DNA of 64,000 bases from positions 409,757-473,756 of the forward strand of contig JAEWAK010000012.1 of assembly GCA_023391695.1 (NCBI GenBank), written 5' to 3'. This DNA is from Bacillota bacterium. Its GTDB lineage: Bacteria > Bacillota > Clostridia > Lachnospirales > Lachnospiraceae. The notes below the pieces were generated by a model that had not been told where the DNA came from, made no database searches, and saw only the letters and a program-made list of their open reading frames with translations. Positions within the stretch are counted from its first letter, which is position 1. Each line of letters begins with the position of its first letter. The translations under genes were made by a program, and so were the position numbers. Shown here one piece after another: positions 60,354 to 64,000 of this stretch.

Positions 60354-61779
60354 ACTCCTTCCACCTCTTATCTACTTTTTCTTTTATCTTATCCGACATA
60401 ACAATATCATCGGGCCATTCCCTTTCGTATCCTTCCGAGGCCCATTTCTTTGTGGCATCGATTCCAAGGCGGTTGCCAAGCAGGTGTAAGGGCGAAGAAT
60501 GGTCCAGCGCATCCAGAGGACCTTCGGATATGATCAGGTCCCTTTTGGCATCTATATTATTAAAAACTTTCCAGGCAACAGCGGAAATGTCATGGGGATT
60601 AACCTCCGCATCCACCACAATAATCATCTTGGTATACATCATCTGCCCGTTTCCCCAAAGAGTGTTAAGGATTTTCTTGGCATGGGCAGGGAATTTCTTC
60701 TGGATGGATACAATAACACAGTTATGGAATACACCCTCCAGCGGAAAATTAATATCCACGATTTCCGGTGCGATCATCCTAAGCAGGGGAAGGAACAACC
60801 GTTCCGTCGCTTTTCCCATATAACAGTCTTCCATAGGCGGCCTGCCGACAATGGTTGCCATAAATACGGGCTTTTCCTTTCTGGTCATTTTGGTCACATG
60901 GAATACCGGATACATGTCCTTCTCGGAATAATAACCGGTATGGTCCCCAAAGGGGCCCTCCATCCTCAGTTCTTCCGTATCCACATAACCCTCCAGTACA
61001 AATTCACTGTTGGCCGGTATATAAATGTCATTGGTAACGGATTTTACGATAGGTACCGGAAGCCTTCTTAAATAGCCCGCAAACATGATCTCGTCAATCA
61101 TTTTGGGCAGGGGCGCCGTAGCCGCATAGATGGTAGCAGGGTCACATCCGATTACAACGGTAACCGGCATTTTACCGCCAAGCTTTCTGTATTTTTCATA
61201 GATCTCCCGTCCGTCTTTATGCAGGTGCCAGTGCATACCTGTGGTCGTCTTATCATATACCTGAAGCCGGTACATGCCGATATTCTGCTGTCCGGTTTCC
61301 GGATCCTTGGTAAATACCAGCGGCAGGGTAATAAAACGTCCTCCGTCATCAGGCCAGCACTTTAAGATGGGAAGCCTGCCAAGATCCGGTTCTTCGATCA
61401 CTTCCTGGCAAGGTGCCTTATTTACTTTAATAGGGAATACCGTTAATAGCCTGGCCAGCCTTGGTATGGATTTTACCTTGTCAAGCATGGTCTGATAATT
61501 GGAAAAGTCAATCAAATCCTGTATATCTTTCCCGATGTCCTCCAGCTTGTCCGCTCCAATGGCCATGCTCATTCTCCGGTAAGAGCCAAAGGCATTAATT
61601 AAAAGAGGATACGGGGAACCCTTCACATGTTCAAAAAGTAGGGCCGGCCCCCGCTTTTTCACCACCCGGTCGGCAATTTCCGTAATTTCAAGTATCGGGC
61701 TTACCTCCGCTTTTATTCGTTTTAACTGATTTTTCTCATCCAGGTATTTTATAAAATGTTGTATATCTTTATATGGCAT
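60343..61779 (-). CDS. UbiD-family decarboxylase (SCO4490-type)
   Basis: 478 residues. Prenyl-FMN dependent decarboxylase. DIQHFIKYLDEKNQLKRIKA at the N-terminus; GPALLFEHVKGSPYPLLINA; ELRMEGPFGDHTGYYSEKDM with the active-site acidic pair; ATERLFLPLLRMIAPEIVDI. This branch is annotated as menaquinone biosynthesis decarboxylase (MqnL-like). With UbiX and UbiA it forms a module that decarboxylates then prenylates an aromatic acid. Head of the six-gene operon. ATG 61779 near AAGGAGAAATAACG. Confidence 0.93.
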   Translation of the reverse strand: MPYKDIQHFIKYLDEKNQLKRIKAEVSPILEITEIADRVVKKRGPALLFEHVKGSPYPLLINAFGSYRRMSMAIGADKLEDIGKDIQDLIDFSNYQTMLDKVKSIPRLARLLTVFPIKVNKAPCQEVIEEPDLGRLPILKCWPDDGGRFITLPLVFTKDPETGQQNIGMYRLQVYDKTTTGMHWHLHKDGREIYEKYRKLGGKMPVTVVIGCDPATIYAATAPLPKMIDEIMFAGYLRRLPVPIVKSVTNDIYIPANSEFVLEGYVDTEELRMEGPFGDHTGYYSEKDMYPVFHVTKMTRKEKPVFMATIVGRPPMEDCYMGKATERLFLPLLRMIAPEIVDINFPLEGVFHNCVIVSIQKKFPAHAKKILNTLWGNGQMMYTKMIIVVDAEVNPHDISAVAWKVFNNIDAKRDLIISEGPLDALDHSSPLHLLGNRLGIDATKKWASEGYEREWPDDIVMSDKIKEKVDKRWKEYGI

Positions 61780-61909
61780 CGTTATTTCTCCTTACATAAT
61801 ATCATAGCAATATTTTGTCCAAAGAATACTATAACACATTGTGAAAAAAGAATCATCCCGTATATTGATTTTTTATATCATTTCTTTACGAAGTGGCATA
61901 GCTGCAACA

Positions 61910-62551
61910 GAAATATTCGAATTTATGAACGTTGTACCAGCGCGTATTTGATAAATGCAACCAGATTCGCAAGGTGGATCATTTGGAGCGTATCTCCGGT
62001 TTGCGTTCGACAACGTGGGCCGCACCTTTTCCGCCGCGTCGATTTCCAAATATCTCAAGAGTGAGAACCGGTCCATAGATAACGAAACGGTCTACAATTA
62101 TTTAAGCAAGCTTGAGAGCGCCTATATTCTCCATCGCTGCTCCCGCTATGACATTCAGGGTAAGGAGATTCTGAAAACACAGGAAAAGTTCTATCTTGCT
62201 GATCCCGCGCTGCGCTACAGCGTATTAGGCTACTCCCCGGACAGCGTAGCCGCCATGCTGGAAAACGTGGTGTATCTGGAGCTTTTGCGGCGTGGCTATG
62301 ATGTGTTTGTAGGGAAACTGGACAGTATGGAGATTGATTTTATTGCTGTAAGGCAGGAAAACAAACTGTATATCCAAGCAACGCAGGAAATCAGTTCGAC
62401 GGAAACCGAAAAGCGCGAATACGGGAAACTGCTTGATATTCGGGATAACTACCCTAAATATGTACTGAGGACGGATGCTTTTGCCGGCGGTAATTATGAG
62501 GGAATTCAGACAATGCACATTTCTGATTTTTTACTGAGCGATGCCTATTAA
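61910..62551 (+). pseudogene. Frameshifted C-terminal fragment of a DUF4143 ATPase
   Basis: A continuous frame from 61955 to 62551 encodes the C-terminal DUF4143 region (RFAFDNVGRTFSAASISKYL, AYILHRCSRYDIQGKEIL, LENVVYLELLRRGYDVFVGK and LDSMEIDFIAV). Just upstream, in another frame, QRVFDKCNQIRKVDHLERIS is the natural preceding segment, so a one-base deletion occurred near 61997. The AAA ATPase domain is missing altogether. GC content and codon use differ from neighbours; likely relic of a transferred gene. Confidence 0.8.
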
Positions 62552-62553
62552 GC

Positions 62554-62585
62554 AAAAGGGAAACAGTTTTTTCTGTTTCCCTTTT
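62554..62585 (+). terminator. Terminator after the DUF4143 remnant
   Basis: AAAAGGGAAACAG (62554-62566) pairs with CTGTTTCCCTTTT (62573-62585) around TTTTTT. Confidence 0.85.
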
Positions 62586-62629
62586 AGCATCAACCGCCCC
62601 ACATTATTTTCCTATCACAGCTACAGTAA

Positions 62630-62815
62630 AATGTAAATCCCAAATTGATTTTTTCTGCTATGGTTGTTTCGGTTCCGCTGTCATACCCCAGCGCATCCAA
62701 AGTTTTTATTACATTGCCGTTTTAATCGTACTGGTTTGCTTTTGCATGGATGGTTTTCCAGGTACCTGCTGCCTCGTCATAGTATATATCCTGTTCCAGA
62801 TTTTAGTTTTGATAC
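62630..62815 (-). pseudogene. Possible YD-repeat-like remnant
   Basis: Minus strand reads YDEAAGTWKTIHAKANQYD, then a stop codon, then NGNVIKTLDALGYDSGTETT in the same frame. The YD-x-NGN-VIKTLDALGY pattern resembles RHS/YD repeats. No start and no continuation, so only a scrap remains. Low confidence. Confidence 0.25.
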
Positions 62816-62860
62816 TTACCAGAACAGGTACTCATAGCGACTTGTTTTGACAAGGCATTA

Positions 62861-62903
62861 AAATGCAGGAGGAATGCTCAACATAGACAGTCCTCCTGCA
62901 TTT
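62861..62903 (-). terminator. Inverted repeat ending the small-gene cluster
   Basis: AAATGCAGGAGGA (62861-62873) and TCCTCCTGCATTT (62891-62903) are perfect 13-bp arms. On the minus strand a TTTAATG follows, so it can terminate the small accessory genes. Confidence 0.7.
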
Positions 62904-62909
62904 ATACAG

Positions 62910-63071
62910 CTATTGAAAATGTTCGTCTTTGATCGGCCAATCATGTCTGGTATGTAAACTGTTCTCAATCACAGCACGTAAGAGGCTCATTTTTGCATTA
63001 TCATTGATAACTACATCAATGGTATTATTCTCATCATGGTATGTACAAGCATTAATTATCTTTACGCACAA
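62910..63071 (-). CDS. Possible 53-residue frame after the 97-residue gene
   Basis: A TTG at 63071 inside the end of the preceding gene opens a frame ending at 62910 with IINACTYHDENNTIDVVIND and KMSLLRAVIENSLHTRHDWP. A GAGGAG lies only one base before the TTG. Might be a coupled small gene or a remnant of a longer frameshifted gene. Confidence 0.3.
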   Translation of the reverse strand: MCVKIINACTYHDENNTIDVVINDNAKMSLLRAVIENSLHTRHDWPIKDEHFQ

Positions 63072-63345
63072 GCTCCTCTTTTCCGGTCATTACTTCAATC
63101 ATAATCCATGTCGCGAGTTTAAAGCCGTACAAAAAAGCGGCTTCGGCGTTCAGGGCGTCCACTTGGGAGCGTAAATCCATTAGAGCCTCAAGCTCTGTAA
63201 ATTCATCCTTTGGAAGCTTTTTTCTCCACATATCCATCATGCTGGATATTTTTTTGTTTAATGGCCAATATTCCGGGTCTCTTGAAATGATTCGTTCATC
63301 CGGACATATACTGCCGTCAAATAATGCCTGCATTATGGATTTCAT
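63052..63345 (-). CDS. Small DUF6809-like accessory protein
   Basis: 97 residues: KSIMQALFDGSICPDERIIS, DPEYWPLNKKISSMMDMWRK, AAFLYGFKLATWIMIEVMTG. I believe this matches the DUF6809 family, found on Lachnospiraceae mobile elements, but this is from memory. ATG 63345 overlaps the upstream stop as ATGA and is preceded by GGAGGTGAG, so translation is coupled. Function unknown. Confidence 0.7.
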   Translation of the reverse strand: MKSIMQALFDGSICPDERIISRDPEYWPLNKKISSMMDMWRKKLPKDEFTELEALMDLRSQVDALNAEAAFLYGFKLATWIMIEVMTGKEELVRKDN

Positions 63346-63647
63346 AGGCTCACCTCCATGTTGAATACCCCAAGGAAGGCCAAAAATTTCATGCTATCCC
63401 TCAAGCCTTGAAGATAAACTTCATCAATTTCAAAACTGTTTTTTCTTGTTTCGCCTTCATAATGGCTATAAATGGAAATACGTTCCTCTTTCTCAAAACG
63501 CTGAAACAGTTCATCCACTGTTTTTTCAGTTATTTCCTGCTGTGCACAGATTTCCAGATACTGAAAGTTGTTTTTCAAACGATTCATTGCGATTTCTTCC
63601 CGCATGTTGATAAAAGTTTTAAACATTTTTCGTTCTTCGTTTGTCAT
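63342..63647 (-). CDS. Small hypothetical protein of mobile-element type
   Basis: 101 residues from ATG 63647, preceded by GGATGGAGCCTT; the frame to 63725 is less supported. MTNEERKMFKTFINMREEIA, then RLKNNFQYLEICAQQEITEK and YSHYEGETRKNSFEIDEVYL. Helical, charged, no membrane segment. Co-transcribed with the 97-residue gene (four-base overlap). Family not recognised. Confidence 0.6.
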   Translation of the reverse strand: MTNEERKMFKTFINMREEIAMNRLKNNFQYLEICAQQEITEKTVDELFQRFEKEERISIYSHYEGETRKNSFEIDEVYLQGLRDSMKFLAFLGVFNMEVSL

Positions 63648-63791
63648 AAGGCTCCATCCTTTCATTCTATTTTCCGTCAATGCTTGAAAGTAACTGCAAC
63701 GCATGTTATAATATTTACACTGCAATTGCCTTTCGGTGGTTGTCAGTTGGGGAAGTGGCGTGTATCTTTTGCGAGAGTGCGCTACTTCCTT

Positions 63792-63968
63792 TCATTTTTT
63801 CAGGTCGCCCTTTAATTTCTTAATACCTCGTCTGGCAGCTTCCATTTGATTAACATTTTCTTGTTTACAATATGCCTCTAAGATTTGCTTACATTCTTCA
63901 TCATACTTTACTGCCATCCTGTAAGGCTTTGGGTTATTTGTAGGCCGACCCATCTTTTTGTTACCCAA
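63792..63968 (-). CDS. Small ribbon-helix-helix-like DNA-binding protein
   Basis: 58 residues from TTG 63968, behind GGAGGTGAAGTT; MGNKKMGRPTNNPKPYRMAV, KYDEECKQILEAYCKQENVN, QMEAARRGIKKLKGDLKK. The GRPT(N/D)NPK start with a beta strand and a helix ending RRGIKKL matches short CopG/RHH-type proteins found in conjugative elements of Clostridia. Likely binds DNA as a dimer. The stop at 63792 precedes the cluster of small genes; the window ends 32 bases upstream, so its operon partners are unseen. Confidence 0.75.
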   Translation of the reverse strand: MGNKKMGRPTNNPKPYRMAVKYDEECKQILEAYCKQENVNQMEAARRGIKKLKGDLKK

Positions 63969-64000
63969 AACTTCACCTCCTTATTAGGGTCACCTTTAGT

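Noticed and set aside
60499..61071. 190-residue plus-strand frame
   Set aside because: Opposite strand of the clearly recognised UbiD gene and without family features.

Overview
The window looks like a chromosomal segment of a low-GC Firmicute of class Clostridia, most likely Lachnospiraceae (Lachnoclostridium/Anaerocolumna-like). The basis is strong AGGAGG-type ribosome binding sites, frequent TTG starts, T-box, L-box and TPP leaders with intrinsic terminators, a SpoIID-family protein, an anaerobic-type gene set and Clostridia-type accessory proteins. The genus is an inference. No rRNA or tRNA genes, CRISPR arrays or intact insertion sequences were recognised.

Layout. 0-5 kb: the 5' part of a secreted Ig-like (Big_2) protein, then pheS-pheT behind a T-box with a UUC specifier. 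5-9 kb: a YihY/BrkB membrane protein convergent with a long SpoIID-domain protein. 9-16 kb: an orphan degenerate receiver-like protein, a four-gene GldA/F/G-like ABC system ending in a DUF4340 protein, and a pocket with a probable holin-like mini-toxin. 16-22.5 kb: a large cell-wall amidase, dapA-dapB behind a lysine riboswitch, and an SSB-like protein with two OB-fold halves. 23-30 kb: typA, a DUF2156 protein, an orphan HTH-Panacea protein, an AI-2E family transporter and a sensor diguanylate cyclase. 30-34 kb: a TPP-riboswitch-controlled thiamine-precursor ABC operon. 34-39 kb: nickel-pincer cofactor genes larC-larE and larB (no larA here) and a ribokinase-like gene. 39.5-50.5 kb: an ECF substrate-binding subunit, then an exopolysaccharide cluster (CapD/FlaA1 dehydratase, FrhB-like and pyruvyl-transferase-like pair, glycosyltransferases, DUF2304, flippase, GT-C membrane protein). 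50.8-56 kb: a ferritin-like protein and a 1483-residue subtilisin-like surface protease. 56-62 kb: a UbiD-UbiA-UbiX set followed by an ABC importer, apparently one operon. 62-64 kb: debris of a mobile element (frameshifted DUF4143 fragment, short accessory proteins, a ribbon-helix-helix-like protein).

The feature least explained by standard annotation is non-coding. Many 5' leaders carry structured repeats: (i) variable-stem hairpins immediately followed by TGGGAG, which doubles as the Shine-Dalgarno; (ii) a conserved block of a T-run, G(T/C)GCAATGGGAAA and related downstream sequence in the pheS, amidase, diguanylate cyclase and thiamine leaders; (iii) a 91-bp hairpin repeat in front of typA and, twice in tandem, in front of the pyruvyl-transferase gene; and (iv) a 96-bp unit repeated three times upstream of larC. 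Elements (i)-(iii) keep the same orientation relative to the downstream gene, so they behave like leader elements rather than randomly inserted repeats.

Coordinates of coding regions use the start codon best supported by a ribosome binding site; where this shortens the longest reading frame it is stated.
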